A stretch of DNA of 64,000 nt from Blastomussa wellsi (GCA_947652115.1 OX393570.1:16941918-17005917); one strand, 5' to 3'; positions 25,901-59,116 are shown, counted from the stretch's first letter. Program-made: numbers and translations. Notes: generated from the letters alone by a model not told the origin.

Positions 25901-28257
25901 AACTTAATCCAATTATGCGATCTATGCAAATACTGAATTTCCTCTCGCTCCCTTTAGATTTATATGTTGACTACTAATTTGTACGAGTTTGAAACACGGA
26001 AAGTTCTTCATTTTTGTATCTATTATTACACGGAGCTAATTGGATCGCAAATTGGCGCCGCCAGACCAGCCGTTAGTTTCTTTCTTGTTTGCAATTCAAA
26101 CTGGTGAGCAGTTTTACAATTATAGCTTTTACAAGCAATACAATACTTTTTTTTCATATGTGTTTGGGAAACTTGAATATTGGTGAAACAAAACTCATGA
26201 TACAACATTGTCAAACCAATCAGAGTGCAAATTTTTAGTGTTGCAGTTTTGCCATATATGGATTCAAAGCAATCTCTTGATCCAGTCTTGATTTACCTTA
26301 CATTAGACCCTTCCCACAGCTGCTACTGGAAGCTTGGCGTTCACAATGCCACATACAAAACTGATGCCACATACAAAAACTGATTCAGAATTTCAGTTAC
26401 TTTGCATAATATTAAATTTTTGTAAACAGTGTAGTCAGAGTTGAGTCGAAAAATAAAAAAAAAATAAGGATTACTTAATTGAACTCTGTTGTCGATAGTG
26501 AAGGAACCAAACCAAACGTTTGCGTTCTGCGCCCGTTTCATTGGTTTCAACTGATATTGTGGTAGTAAAGTGATTTCAACTCTGAATGAACTGAAATGTA
26601 AACTCTCCCCTTCCGGAGACAATTTTAAACAATGATATTTAGAATTCCAAACTTGGAGATCAAAGTAGGAACCATGAAAAACACTTTGCCGCAGTCAAAC
26701 ACAATATATATGTTAAAGCCATGGCGGTGAACCAAACACTGGCAAAGTTGAGACCACATGATACAAAGTTAGATGGTAAAATTAGAGCAGAAGTTTTCTG
26801 AATCGATTTATTAAAAACCTTAAGGATACAACTTGCGTTCGTTTCAGCCAGCATGTAGCTCAGACTCATTATAACATAAGTTCAAGGCTCGAAGACTTCG
26901 GCACATCAATCTGCAGCGGCCGCCACCAACTGATTAAGGCATAATGTATTTATCATTAACCTCAGAAGCATGACCTTGAGACACTGGTAGCTGAGTGAAT
27001 CTGAGTGTGCAGCGTGCTACGAAATAGACTAGTTCTGTCCAAAATAAAGAACTCGAATGCTATTTAATTATATAAAGTGTCTGCGAATGATAAGACGATC
27101 GACTCACCGTCCATTGCAAGAGTTTTCTCTGCAGGATTTAGTTTTTGCCGTCAGGTCGTCCTTATATTTCGTTTTCTGCAATTCAAACGGCAACAAGAAG
27201 TAGATGAACAAACGTTGTCCGTTTAATTAAACTATTTATCAGTACAGTTTTAGCACTCACCCAAGAAATCAACGTTGAAGTCAATATTCTGCCATCATCG
27301 ATGGGGTTGTTCATTTTTGTTTTTAATTTGTCTAAGATGTGACAGCGTCCTTTCATTTGCCATGGACAGAGGCAATTGGTGCTTGAGGTAAATGTGTTGG
27401 TTTCCAGATTCTCGTTCGACGTTTCTCAAAAAATCTGAATTTAATTATTCTATCTGGCCGGGTTAATGTAAATGAAAATTCTCTTTAAACAAAAAACGTA
27501 ATTTGAGAAAATATCGCATATGTTAGCTCGGCACAGCTTTCTGTCTTATTAAATGTAAACAGCTTTCTTTATAATTCATACTGCGTTTCTTCGTGAGCAA
27601 AACCTTAAAGCTTTTTTAGACTGAATTTTTTTTCCACGAAAACATAGAATCTAATTCAATAAGGAAAATAAAACAAATTGTAAATCCCTATTTTCTGCCT
27701 CACTCACAAGCGAAAATTATAAATAATTAAAAATTTACAATAATCACTAAAATTTGTTTTACCGAGTAAACACAAAAGTGTACCTAAATGATGGTACCTT
27801 CACTTAAACTGTAAAAGGATCTTTGGCAGATGTCTTTTTGAAGGAGTATGTAAATCGCAATGAATATTTCTTTCCATCTATATTTTCATTCATCAGCCTG
27901 TTTTGATACAAAGGCATCGTGTAGAGAGCTGAATTTTGCCTCTCAGAACCCAAAACGGTCATAGAGGTACTTCCCTCGCATTTCCTTATAAAGCTGCCGT
28001 TCAATAAATTTGGTATTTTCCCCATAAAACGTATTAAAGCAATCATGTTTACAATTAATTCCAATGACAGTGATTAATTTTATATGTAGCTCAGCTATTC
28101 TATTTATTCAAATGTTGCCTTAAATTTCTCTAAAAGTTATTTGGGAACATTGTAAAAGGCATATAAACTTTGCCGGGCAGGCGCACTTATAAGTTCCATT
28201 CCATGTCTGGCTTTGTAGTAGTAAATTGTTGGAATTAAATTAAAGTGGAGCAATAAG

Positions 28258-28432
28258 TTCACAACCATAGGCGTAAGGGCCGGGGGGGGGGGGGGGTGGA
28301 CCTGCAGACTTTTTTGGGCAGCATGAGAAAATTTGGGCAAGGCAACTGTGGAGAATGTTTTGGGCAAATGGTTCACCGCCTCCCCCGCCCCCACCTCTTG
28401 GTAAAAATTGCCCGTACGCCTATGTTCACACC
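28258..28432. mobile_element. hAT-like MITE (CATAGGCGTAC family), copy 2
   Basis: The element spans 28266-28424. It starts CATAGGCGTAAGGGCC and ends GTACGCCTATG. Flanking octamers TTCACAAC and TTCACACC agree at 7 of 8. The interior carries a G tract and TTTGGGCAA words, the reverse complement of those in the copy at 17101, so the two copies are in opposite orientation. Confidence 0.8.
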
Positions 28433-31400
28433 AACCTAGACAACCTGATATTTGCCTAGGACATTAACGGTCGACTTCTGCGGATGGCGCATGTAGAGAC
28501 TGAGGGAGGGTCACGTCATTCGGTCTTCGTGTAATGGCTGAATAGACGTTATATTGGTAGTTCAACAAGCTTGACAAAAAAGTGTGTTTTGCACAAAAAT
28601 AATTGGCTATTGCCCATGTATACATAATGTTGGTGTCACAGGGCCGTAGGCAGGTATTTTTTTCGGGAGGGTGCGATCCAACGAGGTGACGGACCGAATG
28701 ATCTCTATGGTGGTCCGGGGGCATGCTCATCGGCAGATTTGCGTTGAGACTGCATTTCGTGCGTTTTGAAGGCAGTATGACATGAAAACAGGCAGTCAAA
28801 AGTTTTTGAACTTTGACTTTTTTGGCGCTGAGACTTCTTTGCGTTACCCTTCGAGCAGCTGGTAACCTCGAGCTCTGCGCTAATCGGCCTGCAGAGTAAC
28901 TTTACGTATGTATTTTACAGTCTTAGAGGATAATGTCAGTACTCGTTTGTGGCGTCTTCCGTTCAAACACGTGAAATAGCAGTTTTTAATTAATGACTGT
29001 CATTATCATCACGTCTGAAATTACCAAACGAATTATTTATTAAGAATATCCTCTTTTCTGGCAGTTAGAAAAATATGCTCATCATCTTCAGAACAAGTGA
29101 ACGGAAAATGATTTAATATTAAAAGTTGATGACGTTTGCAGATGAAAACCGCAATTAAACCAAATTATCCTGCTGTGAATTTAACCAATTTTAATCCAAA
29201 TATATTTTTCAACCAACGATTTCTTTGCAGGCATGTCACACCTGTCTCGAAAAGTTTGTTTAGAGATTTTGCAAAAACTATCAGCTTGATTCTAACCACA
29301 ATTTAAATAATTATGTAATGAAAAACAGCTGGACATTGCGTCCTCTTGCGGGTTCTGCACGAAAAAGAATGAAACAAGACAAGCAAAAATGTAGATATTT
29401 CTCTGAATATGAAAGAAATGTTTCTAGTAGCTCTTACGAATAAAATAAGAAGTCGATGTAAGGCTACTTTATCGATACCAGTGGCTTTTGCATGCGTTTG
29501 CTTTTTATATGCAATGGAAACTATTTTTTTATTGACCGGTTTAATCTATGTGACTGAAACTTAAAAGGAAATAATTGCTACTTTCGGCTCGTTTAATATA
29601 GCTTAGCAGCTCTGATAGCCCAAGAAAAATAACCGCTCCTACAAAGTGCAAATATGATTTTTTTTACACGTTAGAAGTCTAATCCAGAATTTTCCAACAG
29701 TTTCAAGTGACGCCTTCGATGTCACCGTTAAATGCAAATTTGATAATTATTTGTCTGAGGCAAAACAGTTGCCACACAAATAACCAATACAGCTATAGAA
29801 CAAGCTATGGCGTCGATAAATCCCAAAACAGCAATGTGCTTGTGCCAGTCTTCACATATGGGCCTTCTAACCTGAGCTGACACGTTTGGAAAAAAAACTT
29901 ACCTCAGATGGGTCCGCCTGATTAAACTTTTCCAAGTGTTCCATCAAACTCGGACATCTTCAAGCCACAATGAACTCGAAAATTTTAACCAAAATGCCAA
30001 CAAAAATTGGAAAAATATAGAAAATTATGGAAATACTAAGTTTTAGTGTTTTTGAGAGGTGACGAAAAGTAGTATTTCATAGCATGCTACTTAGTAAATT
30101 GATAAATCCATTCGAAAAGTAAGCAGCTTAAGCTGAATTCAAACTGCCGTTGGTTGCTGCGGTTTCAGATCCTTGCTGCGAATAAAATATGATTTTATCC
30201 CCAAGAACGATAAACATGCCTTTTGTTTCATATTATTAAAACTGGCTGCACTTTTAAATAATCTATTTACGGTTGTAAAAAGAAAAATATGCTCTTTTCT
30301 GCCCGGCTCAGAAGGACGCTTTTAATGCCAATGCTCTCCGCAATGGCAATTTAATTAATTACTTTAGTTTTGAAGAATGGAGCGAAACTTACCATATTTA
30401 GGTAATGATTTTGTCGCTTTTGATTTCACCTTCTGCCAATATCGTGTCTGTGGTTCTCGCTGCTTCATACTTGCTTTAAAATATTGAGCAGCTGAAGTCT
30501 AATTGGAGAGCTGGCTTAAAATTCTAAATTGAGATTTGGAGCATTTCCATAATTAGTTTTCATTAAATAAGCAGTTTTTGAACTGTTGAGGACAGATGCT
30601 ACTGGCTTTGGAAGATAATGATGGACTATGTGAACTGCCACCGGATTTTTATTTTGTTTTGTTTAATTTTATACTGATTGCAATATAAATATAATCCGAA
30701 TGAGTTTGAATGTGCTGTTACGAAGTACTTTGTCAGTGTTAAGAACCGATCCATATTAGGCTCAAGTAATTTTGAAAATGGCCAAAAACAACCCTACCTC
30801 AAACTTTTCCTGGTGAAAGCTATCCATGACTAAGTAATCAAATGTCAATTAAAATGTTCGATAAATACAATCTGGTCATGTGACAACCAATTAAAGTTTG
30901 ACCCCCAATTTTTCCAACGAAATTTTCCAAAAATTGGCCAATTTTGAATGTCTCTTATCATAACACAGAAGGCATAACCGCCAACCAAATTACACCTCTG
31001 TTCTAGGCAGACTTTCCATGTTGCAAAAATGGTTATCAATTTCCCAGGGTATACTTAACTGCAAAAAAAAAATTTGAAACAAAGATGGTAGTGTGGCGTC
31101 CCAAGACTGTTGTGTGACATAAGTTGTGTGACATTAGTTCCAAGACTCCCTTAGAGGGGGTTTCCTTTATTACATGTATTGCATGATATCTGAGAACACA
31201 CGTGTCCTGCTCGGCTCGAGCGAGAGAGAGTTCGAAGTAAAGTCTATGTTGTTGCGTTATATTAGTGTACTCTTTTTGGCACTAAAGTAGTTTGCAAGTT
31301 TTGACAAAGTAGCATTTTTAATAATTTTCAACGTAAAAAATCTCTTGGAAGGATTTTAGATATCTTATTGATTTTGAAATGGAATCAGAACAGAAGAGTC

Positions 31401-31584
31401 TTTGACAGTTTTTGACACCCATGATTTCCAAAATTCGCATTTTTCGGTTTTGATCAATATTATTCCTATTTTTTATGGTGTCGTGTTTTTAGGCTTAGTT
31501 GAGCAACAATTTATCAAATTAGATATAATTTAGCTTATATAATACCAGTTTCAGTTAAATATTTATTTTAAACTGCTGAAATCC

Positions 31585-32355
31585 AAGATGGCGGACACGA
31601 TTTACAATGGAGACCATTTTGCTTTGTATTTCAAATAATTTTAATTTTTAGGATATTTAATGCACCTATCAATGTTAAGCCCGGGGGGGTGACCCCGGGC
31701 ATATGTGGGGCATTTGACCTCTTTTGCCTTCCCCACCCTCGGGAGTTTGACTTAGAATCAGGGCCCCAGGGTGGGGACGTTTGCTTTTTTTGCGAGGAGG
31801 ACTGGTAGCTAGTCACGTCTGTGCCGGCCATCTTGGAATTCACTGGAGCGCTGGCTGGAAAGCACGGCTGTTTTTGAGGTAAGCACTCGTTTCTGTAAAC
31901 AAAAACACTGCTTCTCACTACTGGTTGTCAATATAAATTGATTTAACACCTTACTCTGTGGGATATTACTTCCCTAAGGTGGGGATATTTGATCTTATTT
32001 GACCCGGTTTTGGGGCCCCACGGTGGGGACTTTGACCAAAAAATCCTCTGAAAAGTCAAATGCCCCACATATGCCCGGGGTCCCCCCCTCGGGCTTAACA
32101 TTGATAGGTGCATAATGAAATGAGCGATGTTAAAAAAATTCAAAATGGCGGATCCAAGATGGCGGCTATATCGATGTTAAAGACGTGATAGTGACGTCAT
32201 TATTGTTGCTAATGACAACTAGCCTATTGCCATGCACAACAATCTTATACATGTTGCTGCTAAGACTTTGTGGTTATACATCGAATCGTGGAGAAATATT
32301 GGTTAAATAGCTTTTCAGCCAATAAAATTGGATAAATGACGTCATATTACGTCAC
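31585..32355. promoter_or_regulatory. Cluster of promoter-like motifs without a recognised gene
   Basis: YY1-like words occur near 31587 (CCAAGATGGCGG), near 32140 (AAAATGGCGG) and near 32151 (CCAAGATGGCGGC). Full CRE palindromes TGACGTCA are at 32192-32199 and 32337-32344, with a TTACGTCA at 32347 and a CCAAT-type word near 32319. These are typical core-promoter motifs in animals, but no coding exon follows on either strand. The cluster surrounds the MITE at 31661-32112 and may itself be repeat DNA. Confidence 0.4.
31661..32112. mobile_element. 452-bp foldback MITE with about 50-bp inverted ends
   Basis: The left end TGCACCTATCAATGTTAAGC is repeated in reverse complement at the right end (CTTAACATTGATAGGTGCA). 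The similarity continues inward through CCCGGGCATATGTGGGGCATTTGAC. The bases TAA directly abut both ends, compatible with the 3-bp TWA duplication of PIF/Harbinger elements. There is no transposase. The element contains GCCATCTTGG, a YY1-like word. Confidence 0.75.
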
Positions 32356-33005
32356 CATGCCAACAAAGCATCTAAACTGACTACAATTATTGTCTACATC
32401 ATCCTGTGTTAATTTGTTGACCATAGCGTTAACTGTTTTGAAGTTACATTGGGGGGGGGGGGGGGCTTCCGAAGCTCTCCCCCGGTCCCAATAGAGTTAA
32501 TTTTGTTAGACGTTCCTTAAAAAATCTCAAACTTTCCGACATTTAAGCTACATTTGTTCATGTTTCCCCGAAAATTTATTGAGTTTCCCGATTCCCGACA
32601 AATTATTTCGATTCCCGGAAGAATTTTGTTTTTCTTCCGAAAAAAACGCTCTGTGCAAACACTTCCATTATTGAGATACACTGACAAGACTGCTCAGACT
32701 GCTAAATCTATAACTTTTCTGATGAAAATTTTCTCCTGTCTGAAGAATTTTTTATCATCAGATAATTAACTTTCATCTTCCATATGCTGTTTCCCGAAAT
32801 GTTCATTTCATTTCACAACGCTCCCATCGAAGCAACGAGGTCGAGCTTTTTTTGAACATAATTATGTTTTTATTAGGCATGACCGACAATTCCTTCTTGT
32901 TAGGTTGACAATTTAACTATTCATTTCAAGCGATCGGAACGTGATCAAAATGGACCTCTGGCTAAACCTAAAGCTGCAGGTTAACTGTTTGGCAAACGTT
33001 GCCTA

Positions 33006-33121
33006 AAGGCCGGTTCTCACTTGTGCGCGTGCGTATGTCCTTATGCATATGTCGCGGGTGTTCTCATTTGCTTATGCTTATGCATTGTGCTTATGCTTTT
33101 GCGCTAGTGAGAACCAGCCTT
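33006..33121. mobile_element. Short MITE with ends AAGGCYGGTTCTCAC
   Basis: The left end AAGGCCGGTTCTCAC is mirrored by GTGAGAACCAGCCTT on the right. The interior is rich in the word TGCTTATGC. The flanks CTAA and TTAA hint at a TTAA target duplication with one change. Confidence 0.65.
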
Positions 33122-34314
33122 AAGAGAACACGTTGGTTTGACTAAAAACGAAAATCATCTAACGCGGAACAATAAAGGGGTCGGCAAGGTCATTGGCCGA
33201 CCCAATCGGCGAGATAGCAATCGAACCGGATAACGACTTCACGAATCCAGTAAATCTGTAATGAAACTGGAATTCGAAGCAAACATAGATGACATACCTG
33301 GACATTCATGCATCGGCCACGTGAGGTGCAGCTGGTTGCGTCACCAGGTCTTGGTCAGGTCTGCTCAGGTTTTCTTGCATTGGTGGGTGGCAATCAACAA
33401 CTTGAATCCGTCAAGAAAAAAACTATATCTAAATAAAAGTAACTACCTTTGTCAGGAAAACATGTATTGTTGCAGATCATATGATATTTGAGACCTCATG
33501 CACGTTTGCGTATCGCGTTGGTAGTAAAATAGCCAGCTTTACCATCCGAACGGAACAACTCAGCTAGGTTTCAAACATTGTCGACTTTGAGCCTTGAAAA
33601 TATTGACCTGCAGTTTAATTGTAAAAATGAGTGCCGTCGGCGGCCAACCTCTGTCGCACTTAGCTTTATAGTCCCGACTTAACAGAATATTAACCGAGTG
33701 CATTTAATATATATCTAGACCCAGATCAGTGTAATGCAGCTCAATATCGGCCATCATAACCGCAATATAGTAGTGGTATTCCATTGATCGCATATATGAG
33801 GTTTATCGACAGAACTTACCAGGCACCGGTATCGAGCGGAGCCCATATTGGTGTCGGCGGCAAATGGACACCTAAACAGGTAGTTTACGTTTACCAATAA
33901 CCAATTTAAAGTACATCTATCACTTCTTTATTTTCCTGTGGCGTCTTTGATCAAAGTGTTAGAGTCACGTACTACAGGATCTTGGAATAATGGAATTTAC
34001 GTGCTTTCCGGGCCCTACAGAAGTAATAATTAAACAAATAAATTAATAAACTGAAATAAAATGTTCTTCTTCGTCGCCCCCATATGCTGCCGTCGCCAAG
34101 AAATCAGAACCATCATCCAAACTCAACTTAATTTAGATTCAAAATTGTGCGCATTATTCAATTCATTGTTTTCCTTTTTTCAGCTTTTTTTGTTTACGGA
34201 AGTTAGGACGTGATTGGGGATGGCGATGAAGCTTTATCAACTCACAAACAAACTAGCGTGCGACCGTGCCCTCCCTCCCTACTTACCTCTGATCGCAGGT
34301 CAGTCGCCGACCAT

Positions 34315-34440
34315 GTAGCCTGAACAGGCTCCCAGCGAGCCGAAAATAGCCTTGGGAGGTGACGCTCACAAATGTGGCTTCCTTCGCTCGCCGAAGTTTT
34401 GCCCAAATTTTCCCCACTGGAGAACCTGTTCGAAGGCTAC
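34315..34440 (-). repeat. Dispersed repeat (TAGCCTGCGAACAGGCT family), copy 2
   Basis: In reverse complement this reads GTAGCCTTCGAACAGG, then GGGGAAAATTTGGG and TTCGGCGAGCGAAGG, matching the block at 3500-3615. It also has mirrored ends (GTAGCCTGAACAGGCT at the left). It is a diverged copy of the same family. Confidence 0.6.
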
Positions 34441-34854
34441 CGAGCCTGCTTCTTTTTATTACTGGGCAAGTTCGTTTATGATTCGCGATTATAAATTTTG
34501 GTTACCAGTAAGGTAGTGTTTACGTAACCTTATATCATCAACGGCTGTTCATGGAGGCGAACGAGAATAGCATGAAGCTTAGTGTCATTACGCCACGTTC
34601 AAAATATCTTAAGAAGAAAGATTTCCCACTAGTGGAGCAGACAGACCGGGAGACCCACAACCCCTCCCCCTCCGACCTCCCCTCCCCAAATCTATCATGA
34701 TATTCAATTCCAACTTGGACGGAATGGTGTCAAAACGTTCCAAGACTTCCGGTTGACTGCTAGCGCTGTTTCTGAAACAGTGTATTTGCACTGTATCGGG
34801 TGCCCCACTGTTACGCCATTTTGCCAAATTTGGGCAACGGAACGCGCAAATCGT

Positions 34855-34965
34855 GCCACGCGACAAGTGGCGGATCCACACTTCTTTCAAAGAGGTGGGG
34901 GGGGGGGCAATAAGGGAGGCGGTGGGGGGGGGAGGGGGCCTAGGTCCGCCACTGGCGACGAAAGA
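34855..34965. mobile_element. Probable small MITE with ends GTGGCGGATCC / GGTCCGCCAC
   Basis: GTGGCGGATCC at the left and GGTCCGCCAC at the right form an inverted repeat around a G-rich core. A similar single end (AGGGGCGGATC) is at about 55565. The target duplication is unclear. Confidence 0.5.
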
Positions 34966-35920
34966 CGCGTGTCGCTCGACTCTCTGCCCCACTAAATCCG
35001 CCCGGCCTTGCTTAAGAGCAAAATGAAACTGACAACATGAAAGCTCTAGGAGTTGTATTTGACTCTCTCCATGTGTTCATGTGTCCGCTCCACTCGCTGC
35101 CCTTCAAAACGACTTTTCGACGTTCCTTCAATTTAGGCTACGTACGTACCGGAGGGGTGGGCTACTCCCATATATATGGGCTGTCAAACTCGGAAAGCGT
35201 TACGGAAAGACAAAAAGTTGACCCGTTTACACCTTTCTTAGTTTTTGTTTTTTCTTTGAAAAGGGTGTCATTGTTCGGGTTTGGTCCTTAAAAAGGGTAT
35301 CAAATTTCGTTTACTTTATCCTTAAATAGGGTCAGGGTTTAAGAACCTTCGCAGCACACACCTCCCCCCCCCCCCCCCCCCCACACTAACATTTTTTCTC
35401 CGGATTGGTCTTCCGTCCACACTAAGCCGGCGTTTTCGGTCACCGAAAACGGAACTCTTTTAAGACTCTCTCCAAAGTGGTTAAATTTTAAACTGAGCTG
35501 GCTTGGTGTGTTAGTGGGGACGGCGAAAACGGAACTTTTTGAAAACGCTGACAGCAAAACAGGCAAATACCGTGCCTCGGGTAATGAGTGCAATGTTCTT
35601 TCACGTATTTAAGTGTCTCTGGCGAGGCAGCGTTTCAAAATCGATGGTTTGAAAAACGGTATACTGTGGGCAGAAAACATTTTATCCGCTTTGGAGGCGA
35701 AAACTGCCAACAGTTGCAGCTTCCAAATCAACTATTCGTAATTTAGAATTTGACACTGACTGCCGTCCCTTCTGTAGATAGTTGTATATGGTTTCATTAC
35801 ATATTGTGACTTTTTATATACTTATTTTATTATTCCATATTTATATTATCTTATTCATTCATTTATTCATTTTATTTCTCGAAGGTATTAGCAATTTTGC
35901 TATTTTAAATTCCAGTTAAA

Positions 35921-35943
35921 ATATATAAAACGCCATCTTGGCC
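35921..35943 (+). promoter_or_regulatory. Likely ACADVL core promoter: TATA-like box plus YY1-like site
   Basis: ATATATAAAA is followed at once by CGCCATCTTGGCC, the reverse of the AAGATGGCG word that binds YY1 and commonly sits at animal transcription starts. A GC-richer, exon-like segment with a strong donor (AAAAA/GTAAGA at 36062/36063) follows. Transcription would start near 35945-35960. Confidence 0.5.
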
Positions 35944-36000
35944 TAACGTGGGATCTGGGGCCGAGAGATTGGACTTTGAACGGCTTAGCAGCCGCTCTCT

Positions 36001-36062
36001 CTGTTACGTCAACGACAACAATTTTGGAAGGTTTCGAACACGCTGGCGATTAGAGGCAAAAA
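36001..36062 (+). CDS. ACADVL: Candidate ACADVL exon 1 (mitochondrial presequence, no ATG)
   Basis: The exon ends at a strong donor, and its phase matches exon 2 (37879). The joined frame reads LLRQRQQFWKVSN, then TLAIRGKK, then VVVLSSKYTRHGYAT: rich in Arg and Lys, free of acidic residues, and ending as mitochondrial presequences do. The frame is open from a TAG at about 35987, yet contains no ATG. The best in-frame near-cognate start is CTG at 36001. Alternatives are an ATG lost in this allele or an assembly error, or a different first exon that I have missed. Confidence 0.5.
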
Positions 36063-37108
36063 GTAAGAACATTTGCTCGTATTTTATCTAATGTTGCGTT
36101 GTGGATGCCTCAGATTGTCCCAGGGAGCTTCCTGCCTGCCTAAAGGAAGGGTTAGCCAAAGTTTTACGAATTGTTTCAACGTTAATGGGTAAGTTAATGT
36201 GAAGAAAAATTGTTGTTGTGAACATAGTATTATTCTTGAAAGCTTTCGTTCTTTCGATCGAAGTCTACAATTAGAGACAAACAACATTGTCCTATCTTGA
36301 TTTTCAATCGCCCATGTTAGGAAAGCTGCTACATCGCCCTTTTCAATCGTGGCCTGATTCCGTTGTGTTTCTAAAGATGGTTTCAAAGAATAGACGTTTT
36401 CTATTCTAAACTCGATCAACTACAAAGCAAGTGATCAGAGAACTTTCATGATATCAGTTCTGTCTTTGTTCAGTGGAGAACTCCAAATAGCACGCTTTCA
36501 TCAGAATAAGATGAAGAAGAAGTAGAACTTTTCATTATCTTTAATAATGGTTGCAACATGTGATTTATTTTGTCAAGCTCTTTGCAAACTACATGTTTAA
36601 GCGGGGAATTGCACGTTGCATCCATGTTGTAACAAAGTTGTATAAAGTTTCCACATGAAAGCACACGCGATATCTTGATACATGTATGTTTTTGTATAAT
36701 TTATCATTCCCTCAGCTGTTCAATTCTCAGTTCAGTTATACGACTGAAAATAGATACTTTTAATTGAATCAAAACTGTGAAGTGTTTTAAATCAACACGC
36801 GGCATAATGTCGGTTTATAAAATATTTTTATTAATTTTCTCTTATATTATTGTTATTACTTTGTACTGAAATAGTTTATATACAGTATTAAGTAAAAAAT
36901 AATAATTGTGGAATGTCTTTTACTCAGCCAATCAATTAATTAGGAGTATTTCAATCTGAGGACTTCAGAAAATAAATTTCTGAAGCTCACCCAGATAAGT
37001 TTTCTACAGTAAATAATTATGTAGTTCCAGAAAATATCCATGCATGTGCACAGAAGGGATTTTTTTCTTAGACCCCACCCCCTCCCCCACCCCTCTGCAA
37101 CCCCCCAC

Positions 37109-37570
37109 ACATTTGGCAAGAATGCACTATGCCAATTATTGCACCTCAATATCATTTTCAAACTAAGTCCATTTTTTTAAGCGACAATTTCTTGTTTGAA
37201 TTGTCTGCCATTACCAGAGCCGGCTTTAATTGAGTTGCATTGAGAGAGTTGGATTGCGAGGGAAAATGACATCATTGACTTGCTAGTTTATTTCTGCAAT
37301 GTGTGAACCCAGCTGATTAGTATGCAGCACGAGCTTTTAGAAGCAAGTTGCTGTTTTGCATACCAAATATGCTGGTTCACACAGTAAAAGATTAAACTGG
37401 TGAGCTGATGACATCATTTTCTCTCTTGATCCAGCTCTCTCAATGCAACTTGACTGAAGCCGAATCTGGTAACAACAGACAGTTTAAACAAGAAATCGTC
37501 ATTAAAAAATGACAGACTTATTTTGAAAATTGAGGTACAATGATTGGCATGGTGTCTTTCTGCCAAATGT
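37109..37570. mobile_element. 460-bp imperfect palindrome (foldback element)
   Basis: Nearly the entire segment folds on itself. ACATTTGGCAAGAATGCAC at the left mirrors TGCCAAATGT at the right; TTCTTGTTTGAATTGTCTG mirrors the region ending AAACAAGAAATCGTC; and GAGTTGCATTGAGAGAGTTGG mirrors CCAGCTCTCTCAATGCAACTT. Arms exceed 150 bases with scattered mismatches. There is no coding capacity. It lies in the first ACADVL intron. Confidence 0.8.
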
Positions 37571-37878
37571 AAAATAGGAATCAAAAGAGAACGAGAACAA
37601 CATTTTTCATTGCAGTAGTACTTTAATTAAAAAAAACAGTGCTCAAATGATATGTACAGTAGACAATACAATAACTTGCTTAAACTGGTAGTAATAACCG
37701 ATAGTATTTAATTATATACAAAATCAATTTATTACAACTGTAGCACCTATGACTTTATATATATATATATATGTATTATTTATTTTTAATTCTTATTTTA
37801 AAATATAACCTGTTGATGATATAATTATATGTAACAATAATTTTTTAAGCATTTATATTTTTTTCTGATTTTTTGCAG

Positions 37879-58621
<20,743 letters not shown>

Positions 58622-59110
58622 AAACAATTTAAATCACGTGTGAAATGATGATATTTGGAAACCTTGCTTGCAATTGGCTTTCGAGAACGAAATTCTCCTT
58701 TGCAAGAAATAAGCTCTGAAATATTGGAAACAATAGATAGTCATAATCATGCGTGGAAATGACATTTTTGTTATTTTGTACCCTTGCATCACTAATTTTA
58801 TGTGCACTCGTTGTTTAATTTCTACATCCCTTAATTTATTCTTTTCTAAGATATTTCAGTGCTTATTACATGACGTACTAGCTACCATGCAGAATACGAT
58901 TGGGGCGAGATTGACTTCGCTATGGATACTGGCCAAAAAGTGAAAGACAATGGTGATAGACTCGTGCCAGAGCAAGAATTGTCCAAAGAAGTATCATAAA
59001 CAATTAATAGTAGACATTATCTGGTAAACCAATATTTTTGTTTTTGGATAAGGAACGACGCAGCTCGATTGATGATATTTATTCAGGCTGGTCTTGGTAA
59101 AACACACTGC
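58622..59110 (+). other. ACADVL 3' UTR
   Basis: No coding signal is seen after the ACADVL stop. The stretch to the poly(A) signal at 59111 is the probable 3' UTR of about 500 bases. Confidence 0.5.
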
Positions 59111-59116
59111 AATAAA
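59111..59116 (+). terminator. Poly(A) signal for ACADVL
   Basis: AATAAA, followed within about 10 bases by the GT-rich GTCTGTGTCG, a plausible downstream element. Confidence 0.5.

Larger units (their letters stand above)
19927..35920. other. 16-kb gene-poor region between GPCR copy 2 and ACADVL
   Basis: No protein gene is supported. The left end must contain the promoter of the minus-strand receptor. The rest is AT-rich intergenic DNA with dispersed repeats, several poly-G tracts (about 28280, 32450 and 34900, and poly-C at 35368) and the inverted-repeat elements listed separately. The segment 24130-24440 carries repeated phrases such as GGTTTTACGACGCTCGATAT, and a relative occurs at about 58395-58450. 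The longest open frames lack domains. Confidence 0.55.
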
